Source: Burkholderia ubonensis subsp. mesacidophila | GTDB taxonomy: Bacteria; Pseudomonadota; Gammaproteobacteria; Burkholderiales; Burkholderiaceae | Direction: 5' to 3' | DNA length: 64,000 nt | Assembly (NCBI RefSeq): GCF_002097715.1 | Contig: NZ_CP020738.1 | Location: 1,798,001-1,862,000 of the forward strand | Shown here: one piece after another, positions 1-8,490 of the stretch | Position numbering within the stretch: position 1 is the first letter of the stretch | Layout: every line of letters starts with the position of its first letter | Notes under the pieces: generated by a model | Told to the model about the DNA's origin: nothing | Seen by the model: the letters and a program-made list of their open reading frames with translations, nothing else | The model's database searches: none | Program-made: the position numbers and the translations under genes

Positions 1-2
1 TG

Positions 3-458
3 GAGGACAGCGTGGTGCGCAACGGCCAGCGCACATTGGTGGACGCTGAAGCCTTCGCCCGGCGTCTGCGCGACATCCACGCCGGCTTGAAGGCAGCCGG
101 CGTGGAATTGTTCGTCAATGTGCGCACCGATACCTTCCTGCTGGGCGTGGCGAATGCTCGTGAGGAGACCCTCGCCCGCGGCCGGCGTTATGCCGCCTGC
201 GGCGCCGACGGCCTGTTCGTGCCCTGTGTGACCGACGACGCGGATATCGCCGCCATCGTGGCGGGCGTGTCCTTGCCGTTGAACGTGATGTGCATGCCGA
301 ATCTGCCGTCGTTCGAGCGCCTCGCCGCGCTGGGCGTCAAGCGCATCAGCATGGGCAATTTCCTGCACGGGCGCGTGAAGCAGACCCTGCAGCAACTCTT
401 CACCGCCGTGCGCGACGAACAATCCTTCCGGGTGCTATTCGACCATGCTGGTCACTGA
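3..458 (+). CDS. Isocitrate lyase/PEP mutase family protein, 3' part (5' end outside window)
   Basis: The frame is open from base 3 and starts with residues E-D-S-V-V, so the gene enters the window already in progress; the GTG at 12 is probably internal. The visible 150 or so residues are the C-terminal half of a PEP mutase/isocitrate-lyase TIM barrel: NVRTDTFLLG, then a segment on a Cys-Gly-Ala-Asp-Gly strand (GADGLFVPCV), then PLNVMCMPNLPS and a final GVKRISMGN strand. Family members make or break C-C or P-C bonds next to a carboxylate using Mg2+ (2-methylisocitrate lyase, phosphonopyruvate and oxaloacetate hydrolases). The catalytic loop lies upstream, so the substrate cannot be named. The stop overlaps the ada start by 14 bases, suggesting translational coupling. 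Family is confident; reaction unknown. Confidence 0.85.
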   Translation, partial: EDSVVRNGQRTLVDAEAFARRLRDIHAGLKAAGVELFVNVRTDTFLLGVANAREETLARGRRYAACGADGLFVPCVTDDADIAAIVAGVSLPLNVMCMPNLPSFERLAALGVKRISMGNFLHGRVKQTLQQLFTAVRDEQSFRVLFDHAGH

Positions 459-1500
459 TGTCCGACAAATCGACGCCTACTACCGCGCGCTGGTCGAGCG
501 CGCGGCGGACCATGTCGGCATCTTCTACGTCGCGGTGAAGACCACCGGCGTGTTCTGCATCGCCACCTGCCGGGCGCGCAAGCCCAAGCGCGAGAACGTG
601 GTGTTCTACACCGGCTTCAAGGAAGCGCTCGATGCCGGCTACCGGCCGTGCAAGGTGTGCAAGCCGACCGAGAACGCGAATGCCGCGCCGCCCGACGTGG
701 CCGAGGCTATCGCGTGGGTGCGCCAGCATCCCAAGGAGCGCCTGAGCGATGGGCGCCTCAGGGAACGCGGTGTCAGCCCGGAGCGCATCCGGCGCTGGTT
801 CCAGCAGCACTACGGGATGAGCTTTCAGGCGTTTCAGCGCGCGCTGCGCATCAATACGGCGCTGGAAGAGCTGAAGACCGGTCGCCGCGCAACCGATGCC
901 GCGCTCGACAGCGGCTACGATTCGCTCAGCGGCTTCGGCTATACCTGCAAGAAGCTGACCGGCGGCGCGCCGACGGCGGCCGCCCAGGTCATCCTCATTC
1001 ACCGCTTTACCACGCCGTTGGGGCCGATGTTCGTCTGTGCGACTGAGCGCGGCGTCTGCCTGCTGGAATTCGTGGACCGCCGGATGCTGGAGACCGAGTT
1101 CGAGGATCTGCAAAGGCGCTTGCAAGCGCGCATCCTCGCCGGGGAAAACTCGCACACCCGCCAGGCCGAGCGTGAAATCGGCGAGTATTTCGCCGGCAAG
1201 CGCCAGCGATTCGAACTGGCGCTCGATACGCCCGGCAGCGGGTTCCAGCAGTCGGTGTGGCAAGCGCTCCAGGCCATTCCCTATGGCAGCACCGCGAGCT
1301 ATTCCGAGCAGGCCGAGCGACTCGGCAAGCCGCAGACGGTGCGGGCAGTGGCCGGCGCCAACGGCGCCAACCGCGTGGCGATCGTCGTGCCCTGTCACCG
1401 GGTGGTCGGAAAGAACGGCGCGCTGACCGGCTACGGCGGCGGCCTGGCTCGCAAGCAATGGTTGCTGGAGCATGAGCGGCGGCATGCCTCCGGTGGCTAG
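445..1500 (+). CDS. ada: Ada: methylphosphotriester/O6-methylguanine-DNA methyltransferase and AraC-type regulator
   Basis: A bifunctional alkylation repair protein and transcription activator of 351 residues, the length of E. coli Ada (354). The N-terminal zinc site is complete, with Cys38, Cys42, Cys69 and Cys72 at the same residue numbers as in E. coli; Cys38 takes methyl groups from phosphotriesters and switches the protein to an activator. Residues about 85-175 form the AraC helix-turn-helix region. The C-terminal half is the suicide methyltransferase, with the active-site PCHRV (Cys about 317) followed by GKNGALTGYGGG. In the family it removes methyl from O6-methylguanine and O4-methylthymine and activates its own operon. 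The start overlaps the end of the upstream PEP-mutase family gene, so the two are probably cotranscribed. Confidence 0.97.
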   Translation: MLVTDVRQIDAYYRALVERAADHVGIFYVAVKTTGVFCIATCRARKPKRENVVFYTGFKEALDAGYRPCKVCKPTENANAAPPDVAEAIAWVRQHPKERLSDGRLRERGVSPERIRRWFQQHYGMSFQAFQRALRINTALEELKTGRRATDAALDSGYDSLSGFGYTCKKLTGGAPTAAAQVILIHRFTTPLGPMFVCATERGVCLLEFVDRRMLETEFEDLQRRLQARILAGENSHTRQAEREIGEYFAGKRQRFELALDTPGSGFQQSVWQALQAIPYGSTASYSEQAERLGKPQTVRAVAGANGANRVAIVVPCHRVVGKNGALTGYGGGLARKQWLLEHERRHASGG

Positions 1501-1524
1501 GCCAGTGTGCGGGAACATGGCCGC

Positions 1525-1551
1525 GCCGGCCCGCGCAACCGCGCGGCCGGC
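1525..1551. terminator. GC hairpin between convergent ada and the DUF4034-like gene
   Basis: An 11-bp GC-only stem with one bulged C and an AACC loop lies between two convergent stop codons (1500 and 1563). There is no T-run on either side, so it is not a canonical intrinsic terminator. It may act as a bidirectional RNA-end stabiliser. Confidence 0.35.
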
Positions 1552-1562
1552 ATCCGCCGCGA

Positions 1563-3569
1563 TCAGACCATCGCGTTGTCGCTGCCGGGGATCTCGTGCG
1601 CCTTGATCTGCTTGCGGTGCAGTTTGTACAGCAGTTTGCCCAGCATGCCGTCCTCGTGATACAGGCGCGTGATGTTGCGCACGTATTCGTCGTCCGGCGC
1701 GATCGCCTGGGCGCCCATGATCCAGCGCACGCTCTCGCGGTAGTTGTAGAACGTCTTGTCGCGGCCGTCGCACAGGATCACCGACAGCGCGGCCATCGCC
1801 GCCGGATGGCCGCCGTCCGCATAGCGGCGCAGCTCGTCCATGTAACGGTGGCGCGACGGGATGTCCTCGAGGACGCCGATGTAAATCAGCATGTCCTTCA
1901 GGCCGTCGGTGTGCCCCATCTCGTCCGCCTTGCGCGCGGCCTCGATGGCCTCGATCCTCAGGTGCTTGCGCTCGTCGGGGTCCTTGCTCGCATTTGCTAG
2001 GCGATAGCAGGCATCCGCGAGCATGTACGCCCCCATGTTGCCGCCGCTTTCCATCGTCAGGCGATAGTAGTGGGCGGCCCTGTACAGGTCGGGCTGCACA
2101 TGGATGCCGTCTTCGTGGAAGAGCGCGAGCAGGTATTCACAGGAATCGCCGCCGGCGGCCAGCCCGAGCTCGGCGATCGCGAACGCTTCGGCGCAGCGTC
2201 GACGCTCGAAGCGCAACGCGGACGCCACCTGGTTCCAGGCCAGCGACCCGGGCTCGTGCGCGCGCGCCGCGTCCAGCCAGGCCTCGCCGCGCGCCTCGTC
2301 CAGCGCAAAGCCGAACGTGCCGTGGCGGTGGCCGTAGCCGCGCAGGATCAGGGCCGCCGTACATTGGCGCGCGTCGGACGCGCGCTCGATGGCCCGGGTC
2401 AGCCAGTTGCCATTCGGATCCTGTCCCAGCGTCAGGTTCACGGCCATCGCCATCGCGCGGTTGTTGTCGATCGGATGGTGCCACTCGGCTTCCAGCAGGC
2501 ACGCGTAAGCCGGCTCATATTCGCTGCGCATGAAGTGGCTGACCGCAAGCCAGTGCAGGGCTTCCCAGCGGTGATACGGATGCAGCGCGGCGTCCGCCCG
2601 GGCGCGCGTCTCGGCCATCCAGTGGCGCACGTCGTCGGGATCGTCGTCCTCGTCCGCGGTGTCGTTCAGGTACTCGTCGCGCCAGATTTCGTGGCGCAGC
2701 CGGTCTTGTTCGACGTCGCTCAGGTGCGCGCAGGCGTCGGAACCGATGAACGCGAGGATCTGCTCGTGCGTGCCGCCCCAGCGCGGCAGCATGTACCAGA
2801 TGAACTTGCGCAGCACGAAGAACAGTTGCGGATGGAGACGCAGCGTGGCGTCCATCCAGTACCACTTGTCGCTGCGCATCTTCCTGCCCTGGACCGGGCC
2901 GGGCAGTGCGTCGGGAAACTCGGCCGGGCAGGCGACCGGCTCGTCCGGATTCAGGCCCGAGCGCGCCAGCACGCCCAGCAACGCGTCGCGTGCGGCCACG
3001 TCGGCCAGCGGCAGGTCATCGCGTAGCTCGGTGACGGGCCACTGCCGCTGCTTCACCAGCCGGGTGAGCCAGCCGGGCTCGCCGAACGACGCCACGCTCT
3101 GGAAGATCAGCGCGGGCGCGCTCCACATCGTCGGAGACAGCAGCAACGCCCGCAGCGCGGCCAACGCGGTGCGCGTCGCGCACGCATGGGCACAGGCCCA
3201 GCTCGCCTCGGTGACCGACTCCGCCCAGCCGGAGCCCCGGTATTCGTAGGCCCAGTGGTGCCAGTAATGCGCTTCGCACAGCCACGCGTGGGCCGAGCGC
3301 GGATTGGCGGCCTGCCAGGCGCGCAGGCGGGCAAGCCCTTCCGCGCCGGCCGCGGTGCAGTCGCGCAGGTCGCCGGGCAGGGCGTCGGCGTAGCGTGCCT
3401 CCTCCTCGCGACTGGTCAGGCTGGCGGCCAGCGCCGCATCCAGCTTCGCGTCGAGCGCGGCATAGTCGCCTGCGCGCAGCAACGCATCGATGTCGAACAG
3501 GAACCATTTCGACGGTGCTGGCGGGATCAGGTCGTGAGAGACGGAGGACATGTCGGTGTCGGCGTTCAT
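1563..3569 (-). CDS. DUF4034/Sel1-TPR-like protein
   Basis: A 668-residue soluble protein without signal peptide. The N-terminal half (HYWHHWAYEYRGSGWAES, then Ala-rich helical pairs) resembles the DUF4034 family of uncharacterised Burkholderia/Pseudomonas proteins. The C-terminal half has TPR/Sel1-like helix pairs (GGNMGAYMLADACYRLAN; GGHPAAMAALSVILCDG). It is rich in Trp and His. The ATG at 3569 is chosen because it overlaps the TGA of the DUF1266 gene as ATGA, a classic re-initiation arrangement; the frame stays open upstream but only as a shadow of that gene. It is the last gene of a three-gene minus-strand unit. The function of DUF4034 is unknown; TPR/Sel1 folds usually bind proteins. 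The gene is certain, the family assignment comes from memory. Confidence 0.8.
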   Translation of the reverse strand: MNADTDMSSVSHDLIPPAPSKWFLFDIDALLRAGDYAALDAKLDAALAASLTSREEEARYADALPGDLRDCTAAGAEGLARLRAWQAANPRSAHAWLCEAHYWHHWAYEYRGSGWAESVTEASWACAHACATRTALAALRALLLSPTMWSAPALIFQSVASFGEPGWLTRLVKQRQWPVTELRDDLPLADVAARDALLGVLARSGLNPDEPVACPAEFPDALPGPVQGRKMRSDKWYWMDATLRLHPQLFFVLRKFIWYMLPRWGGTHEQILAFIGSDACAHLSDVEQDRLRHEIWRDEYLNDTADEDDDPDDVRHWMAETRARADAALHPYHRWEALHWLAVSHFMRSEYEPAYACLLEAEWHHPIDNNRAMAMAVNLTLGQDPNGNWLTRAIERASDARQCTAALILRGYGHRHGTFGFALDEARGEAWLDAARAHEPGSLAWNQVASALRFERRRCAEAFAIAELGLAAGGDSCEYLLALFHEDGIHVQPDLYRAAHYYRLTMESGGNMGAYMLADACYRLANASKDPDERKHLRIEAIEAARKADEMGHTDGLKDMLIYIGVLEDIPSRHRYMDELRRYADGGHPAAMAALSVILCDGRDKTFYNYRESVRWIMGAQAIAPDDEYVRNITRLYHEDGMLGKLLYKLHRKQIKAHEIPGSDNAMV

Positions 3570-4348
3570 GATGAAACGGGTTGGGGATCGAAGATGCGAT
3601 AGCGCTTCCAGGGCAGCGTGACCCAGTTGCCGCTCGGGTTGCGCAGGTGCTCGCGCACTTCCTGCGTGGCGCGCGAGGAGGCCGGGCCGTCCTGGCTGCT
3701 GCCGCGCAGCCATTCCTGGCGGGCGCGGGCGTAGGCGAGGCCGAAGTCTTCCCAGCTGTCGAAGCTGTCCTGCGCGCGCTGGGCGTTGAGCAGCAGCACC
3801 AGCCACGCCTGCGGCTCGGGCGCCCAGCCCAGCAGCGCGAGACAGCGCACGAGAAAGGCCGTGCGGGCGCAATCGAAGGCGAGCGCGTCGCGCACGCGCC
3901 CGTCGGCGGCCAGTTGCTCGTAGAACCCGTCATGCGAGCGGCCTACGCCACCGACCCATCCGGCCAGCACGTTCTGCACGCGCTGGGCGATCTGCGGCTC
4001 GGGCAGGTCCGCCGGCAAATCCAGTTCGCGCACCAGCTGGCGGGCAAGCTGCTCGCGCTGCGCGTCCGGCAGTGGGTAGACGAGGGTGTCGCAATCGCAG
4101 CGCATGCCATTGCGGATCAGCAGGATGTCGGCCAGCGCGAGCGCCCAGCGGCGGCGGTTCGGCGGCGCCTGCTCGGCCTGGCTGCGGGCGAAGCGCATCG
4201 CGGCGCTGTCCCGCGCCGGCACGGCCTGGTCCGGCGCGGCGGCCTGCTCAGCGTCGACCTCGCGCACCAGGCGGGCCGCGATCCGGTATGTGCGCAGCAC
4301 GTACCACAGCAGCACCAGCCCGACGATCCAGGCGAGCAGCTTCAGCAT
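3566..4348 (-). CDS. DUF1266 domain protein, membrane-anchored
   Basis: A 260-residue protein beginning with a single N-terminal membrane helix (residues about 2-18, LLAWIVGLVLLWYVLR), followed by a cytosolic or periplasmic part. Residues about 165-225 carry a DUF1266 signature: FDCARTAFLVRCLALLGW, then a Trp-rich helix, then DSFDSWEDFGLAYARARQEW. DUF1266 proteins are uncharacterised and widespread in Gram-negative bacteria. The ATG at 4348 lies 7 bases inside the upstream gene's end, and its own TGA forms ATGA with the next gene, so the trio is tightly coupled. The function is unknown; the anchor suggests it fixes a small complex at the inner membrane. Confidence 0.85.
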   Translation of the reverse strand: MLKLLAWIVGLVLLWYVLRTYRIAARLVREVDAEQAAAPDQAVPARDSAAMRFARSQAEQAPPNRRRWALALADILLIRNGMRCDCDTLVYPLPDAQREQLARQLVRELDLPADLPEPQIAQRVQNVLAGWVGGVGRSHDGFYEQLAADGRVRDALAFDCARTAFLVRCLALLGWAPEPQAWLVLLLNAQRAQDSFDSWEDFGLAYARARQEWLRGSSQDGPASSRATQEVREHLRNPSGNWVTLPWKRYRIFDPQPVSS

Positions 4349-5655
4349 GGTTCGTCTCCGAGCGTGGCCGGCTCGAGCGCGAGCGGGCCGCAGAGCGCCG
4401 GATCGATCGGGATGCCTTCGATCGCGAACGCAACGGGCGGCGCAGCGGGGGGCTGCGCAACGGGCAATACGTTGCCCGACAGCGACTGCCGCGCGGCGGC
4501 CGCCACCGCGGGATCGACTTGCCGCAGACGGCCCAGCGCGTGGGGTGCGTTGCGCAACAGCAGCCATTGCAGCACGGCAGGCGGCTGCTCGAAGTGCTCG
4601 ATCAGATGGAAGTTGGCGCTCATCACGCTCAACAGGTAGTCCGGGGAGCGCACGTCGGTGACGAACGTCCATGCGCCGACGGCGGCGCCCGGCGCTTCCG
4701 GCTCGAACACCAGGCCCATGCCTTCGCAGTCCGGGTGGCGTTCGCCCTTGGGCGCGAGCGCGCGCAGGAACTGCCGGACGTCGTCGGTGTAGCGGCGCAC
4801 CGGATGGCGGTTCTGCTTGCCCTTGATCTGGTCGATGCGCAGGCCGTCGGAACGCATCGACAGGCTGATGGTCACGTGCGGCTGATTGCCCGCGCCGCGC
4901 AGCGTGAACAGGCGCAGCCGTCCGTCCTGGACAGCCTCCGCATACTGCTCGCCATAGCCGCCGCGCAATTGCCGCCGGTCCGAAAACTGGCCGAGGCAAT
5001 GCTGCATGTGATACGACTCGTAGGCCATCTCCTCGCGCAGCGCCGCGTGGCTGCCGACGAATTCGAAGATCATCCCGTTCGCGGTGCGCAGCACTTCGCG
5101 CAGCGCGAGGCCGCTGCTGGGCACCCAGCCTTTGTCGCGTCGCGCCTGCATCCGCTGGTGTTCGCGCTCCCACATCGCGAGGGCCATCGCGCACGTGATG
5201 CGCTGCAGTTTCTGCGCGAGCCGCGTGCCCGCGCGCGAGCGCAGGAACTCGACCAGCACGCGCTCGCGATCGATCAGCAGCAGGTGTTCGGGATCGATGA
5301 AGTAGAGCGGTTTCGGAACGGCCGGCGCCTGCGATGCCGCGGCGTCGGCCCCCGGTGCATCGGCCCCCGGTGCATCGCCGGACGCCGGGCGCGGCATGAA
5401 TCGTCGCACCAGCCATTCGGGGGCAGGCTGGCCCGTGCCGGCCGCCGCGCGGTAGTCGGCCAGCGAATGCAGCGGCTGCGCCTGCTCGAAGCCGCCGATG
5501 ACCCAGCGGAAGAAATGGTTGGCCAGCCACGCCGAGATGTCGGCGGGGTCCCCGCGTTCAGCGCTGCGACGCGCGATTGCCGCCTTGATGTCCGGCGCGT
5601 TGACGACATCGCGCGGCTGATACGACGCGGACGAGACCCGGGAATCGGTCACCAT
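4342..5655 (-). CDS. Hypothetical protein with PcfJ-like domain
   Basis: A 437-residue soluble protein, first of a three-gene unit. Residues about 215-275 hold a PcfJ-like pattern: an invariant-looking MQHCLGQF motif, a basic turn, then LRLFTLRG and a PHVTISLSM strand. PcfJ domains occur on mobile elements and in lone bacterial proteins, with no settled biochemical role. A low-complexity Ala/Asp/Gly/Pro linker (about 93-107) is encoded by an exact tandem 15-bp repeat. The ATG at 5655 is the first in the frame and is followed by a plausible protein. The 650-bp gap on its 5' side separates it from a divergent peptidase gene. No catalytic residues are recognised. Confidence 0.75.
   Translation of the reverse strand: MVTDSRVSSASYQPRDVVNAPDIKAAIARRSAERGDPADISAWLANHFFRWVIGGFEQAQPLHSLADYRAAAGTGQPAPEWLVRRFMPRPASGDAPGADAPGADAAASQAPAVPKPLYFIDPEHLLLIDRERVLVEFLRSRAGTRLAQKLQRITCAMALAMWEREHQRMQARRDKGWVPSSGLALREVLRTANGMIFEFVGSHAALREEMAYESYHMQHCLGQFSDRRQLRGGYGEQYAEAVQDGRLRLFTLRGAGNQPHVTISLSMRSDGLRIDQIKGKQNRHPVRRYTDDVRQFLRALAPKGERHPDCEGMGLVFEPEAPGAAVGAWTFVTDVRSPDYLLSVMSANFHLIEHFEQPPAVLQWLLLRNAPHALGRLRQVDPAVAAAARQSLSGNVLPVAQPPAAPPVAFAIEGIPIDPALCGPLALEPATLGDEPC
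5344..5373. repeat. Two tandem copies of a 15-bp unit inside the PcfJ-like gene
   Basis: Two exact head-to-tail copies (5344-5358 and 5359-5373) encode a duplicated Gly-Ala-Asp-Ala-Pro pentapeptide in the linker. The unit is a multiple of three, so copy-number change would alter linker length without breaking the frame. Confidence 0.8.
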
Positions 5656-6309
5656 GCGGGACCTCCGGTCATCGGGAAAAGCTCCGTCGCGCGCCGGAGT
5701 CGGGCTTTAAAAAATCATTCTGCATATTGGTTGAATAGCCCTGAATTGCAGCGCCGTTCTCTCGGGGCGGCGCGTCATGCTCCAGTTGCAGGCGAAACGA
5801 TTCGTGAAACTCGGACGGCTGATTTTCGGCGGCCGGCCGGGAGTCGAGTCACGACGCTTTTACCTCAAGTGGATTTAAATCGGAACCTTTGCCCGGCGCG
5901 GATTCGATTCGCAAGAGCGGGGTAACGACCGGCATTCTAATTTAAACGGCGGCCCGACGACTGAAAACCGCCTTGACAATTTTTATCAAAACCGGCGTCG
6001 ACGCCATTCCGAACTTCTGCAAGCCGACGCGTTTTGCTCCCGGCGCCGATGGTTTGTTTCGAAGCTGAAACAACTTCCGCGTTTTTTCTCGGTCTTGCGC
6101 GCCAGGGGAGCGTCAAACCGCAATCAAATCATTCGGTTACCCGGGCATGGCATGAACGATGCATGCTCGCGCAGACGGAGCTGGAACGCGACGTGACGCA
6201 ACCCGTTCCTTTGCGCTGCGCGCGACTCCCTGCCTCTTTCGGGAGCCGTGTGGCCGGGGCATCCAACGACGAAGACACACGAGGGGAAGTCGGCTTCCCG
6301 GAGAAGATC
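5656..6309. other. Divergent intergenic region, PcfJ-like trio / S53 peptidase
   Basis: About 650 bases without a convincing gene, clearly AT-richer than the flanks (for example 5700-5760 and 5930-6000). An open frame runs from 6034 into the peptidase gene but lacks protein-like composition before 6310. A TTGACA hexamer is at 5973-5978, but no good -10 box sits 17 bases further on. A perfect 7-bp inverted repeat (TTGTTTC / GAAACAA, 6-base spacer) lies at 6054-6073 and could be an operator for the peptidase gene. Promoters for both divergent units must lie here; none is assigned with confidence. Confidence 0.5.
6054..6073. promoter_or_regulatory. Inverted repeat TTGTTTC-N6-GAAACAA upstream of the S53 peptidase
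   Basis: Perfect 7-bp arms with a 6-bp centre, about 235 bases before the peptidase start. The arms are AT-rich, and there is no T-run, which argues for a protein site rather than a terminator. No regulator is known. Confidence 0.3.
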
Positions 6310-8433
6310 ATGCTCAAGAAACTGAAATCGGACATCCTGATACCGCTTCTCGGCATTCTGCTCGTCATCGTTCCCGGCTTGCCCGAGGCAAGGACGGTTT
6401 CGCCTTCGCGACTCGTCACCCAGATCATCGACGAGCGCCAGACGGTGGAATTGCCCGGCAATACCCGTCTGGAGGCAACCGCCGGCAACGATCGCGGCCG
6501 GGTTGACGACAACCTGGTTCTGGAGCACATGCAGTTGCTGCTCAACCGCCCGGCGGAAGCCGAGGCCGCACTCGATCGCTTCATCGACCAGCTTTACGAT
6601 CCGAATTCCCCCAATTCCCATCACTGGCTCACCCCGGAACAGTTCGGGGCCGAGTTCGGTCCCGCCAAGGAGGATGTGTTCGCGGTCACGGATTGGCTGC
6701 GCCGGCATGGCTTTACCGTCAACAACGTGCAAAAGAACGCGATGGTGATTGATTTCTCGGGAACGGCCGAGCAGGTTCGCAGCACGTTTCAGACCGAGAT
6801 CCATAAGCTCGATATCAACGGCATGGCCCACATCGCGAACATGAGCAATCCGCGCGTTCCACAGGCGCTCGCCGGTATCGTGCGCGGCGTCGTGTCCCTG
6901 CATGACTTCCGCCCGCACGCGAACTTCAAGCCGAGGCGGGCCTATACGTTCACATCGTTGTTCGCGTCGTACAACGCAGTCGTCCCGGCCGATCTCGCGA
7001 CCATCTACAATCTGCAGCCGCTGTTCGCGGCCGGCATAACCGGCAAGGGGCAGACGATCGGCGTCATCGAAAATACCAACATGTACAGCGTTGCGGACTG
7101 GACCGCATTCCGTTCGACCTTCGGCTTGTCCAGCTATGCAACCGGCTCGCTGTCGCAGGTTCACCCCGGCAACTGCGCCGACCCCGGTGTCGTCGCCGGC
7201 AACGAGATGGAAGCCGAGCTCGATGCCGAATGGGCTAGTGCGGCCGCTCCGGGCGCAGCCATCGTGGTTGCGTCGTGCCAGGACACCAGCACCACGTTCG
7301 GCGGGCTGATCGCACTGCAGAACCTGCTCAACAGCGGGAACGCGCCGGCTATCGTCAGCATCAGCTACAGCGAATGCGAGGCGCAGAATGGCGCGGCCGC
7401 CAACGCTGCCTACAACGCCGCGTATCAGCAGGCGGCCAGCCAGGGCGTTTCCGTGTTCGTGGCGGCCGGCGACGAGGGCGCAGCCGGCTGCGATCCGAAT
7501 GTGACGAGCGCGACGCACGGCATCGGCGTCAACGGCCTTGCGTCGACACCCTACAACGTGGCTGTCGGCGGCACCGACTTCGGCGACACCTACGCAGGGA
7601 CGAATTCGACCTATTGGAGTTCGACCAACAGCTCGACTTACGGCTCGGCGCTGTCGTACGTCAACGAAATTCCATGGAACGACTCCTGCGGGAGCACGCT
7701 GCTCGCCGCAGCGAACGGCTACACGACGACATACGGACGCGGGGGCTTTTGCAACAGCCTGTACGGCGTGTTGTTTTATCAGACCACGGCAAGCGGCAGC
7801 GGAGGACCCAGCGGCTGCGCGACGGGTGTCCCGCGTCAGCAGGGCATCGTCGGCGGCACGTGCAAGGGCTACGCCAAGCCATCCTGGCAGATGTCGCTGG
7901 TCGGCAATCCGGCCGACCTGGTGCGCGATCTTCCCGATGTTTCGCTATTCGCTGCCGACGGCGCCTGGGGACACTACTACGTGTTCTGCGACTCCGACGC
8001 CGCTGATGGCGGCGCAGCCTGCACCGGCGAGCCGAGCGGCTGGGCGGGGGCGGGCGGGACCTCGTTTGCGTCGCCGATCTGGGCTGGATTTCAGGCGCTC
8101 GTCAACGAGAAGAAGAACGCCAGTCAAGGGAACCCGAATCCGGTTTTCTACCGGCTCGCCAAAACGGAATATGGGGCTGGCGGCAGCATCGGCAGCTGCA
8201 ATTCGAGCAACGGCAGGAATGTCGGCGGCAGCTGCATTTTCTATAACGTCACGCAGGGCGACATGGACGTGAACTGTACGGGGTCGATCAACTGCTATCG
8301 CGCGGGCGGCGTCAGCGGCGTGCTCTCGACGACGAGCAACAGCTACCGGAAAGCCTTTGGCGCAGGCGTCGGCTGGAACTTCGCAACCGGCATCGGCACG
8401 GTCAATGTGACGAACCTGGTGAATAGCTGGTGA
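6310..8433 (+). CDS. S53 (sedolisin/kumamolisin-type) secreted serine-carboxyl peptidase
   Basis: A 707-residue preproprotein. Residues 1-26 are a signal peptide (two Lys, then LIPLLGILLVIVPGLPEA). Residues about 45-200 are the activation prodomain, with SPNSHHWLTPEQFGAEFGP and NNVQKNAMVIDFSGTAEQV. The mature enzyme follows from about 220 (LATIYNLQPLFAAGITGKG). The S53 catalytic set is complete: Glu301 and Asp305 (EAELD), the oxyanion Asp388 (AAGDEG) and Ser585 in GGTSFASP. Such enzymes are acid-active endopeptidases that self-process outside the cell. The ATG at 6310 is chosen because it starts the signal peptide; the open frame further upstream does not look coding. Multiple Cys residues suggest disulphides. 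It stands alone, with the divergent trio on one side and the OYE cluster convergent on the other. Confidence 0.93.
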   Translation: MLKKLKSDILIPLLGILLVIVPGLPEARTVSPSRLVTQIIDERQTVELPGNTRLEATAGNDRGRVDDNLVLEHMQLLLNRPAEAEAALDRFIDQLYDPNSPNSHHWLTPEQFGAEFGPAKEDVFAVTDWLRRHGFTVNNVQKNAMVIDFSGTAEQVRSTFQTEIHKLDINGMAHIANMSNPRVPQALAGIVRGVVSLHDFRPHANFKPRRAYTFTSLFASYNAVVPADLATIYNLQPLFAAGITGKGQTIGVIENTNMYSVADWTAFRSTFGLSSYATGSLSQVHPGNCADPGVVAGNEMEAELDAEWASAAAPGAAIVVASCQDTSTTFGGLIALQNLLNSGNAPAIVSISYSECEAQNGAAANAAYNAAYQQAASQGVSVFVAAGDEGAAGCDPNVTSATHGIGVNGLASTPYNVAVGGTDFGDTYAGTNSTYWSSTNSSTYGSALSYVNEIPWNDSCGSTLLAAANGYTTTYGRGGFCNSLYGVLFYQTTASGSGGPSGCATGVPRQQGIVGGTCKGYAKPSWQMSLVGNPADLVRDLPDVSLFAADGAWGHYYVFCDSDAADGGAACTGEPSGWAGAGGTSFASPIWAGFQALVNEKKNASQGNPNPVFYRLAKTEYGAGGSIGSCNSSNGRNVGGSCIFYNVTQGDMDVNCTGSINCYRAGGVSGVLSTTSNSYRKAFGAGVGWNFATGIGTVNVTNLVNSW

Positions 8434-8490
8434 GCTGCGGATCGTTCGACTGCTGCGGAGCCTCAATTCGACGAATGGCGCGTCGCCCCG

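Noticed and set aside
5973..5978. TTGACA as -35 of the S53 peptidase promoter
   Set aside because: No acceptable -10 hexamer 16-18 bases downstream.
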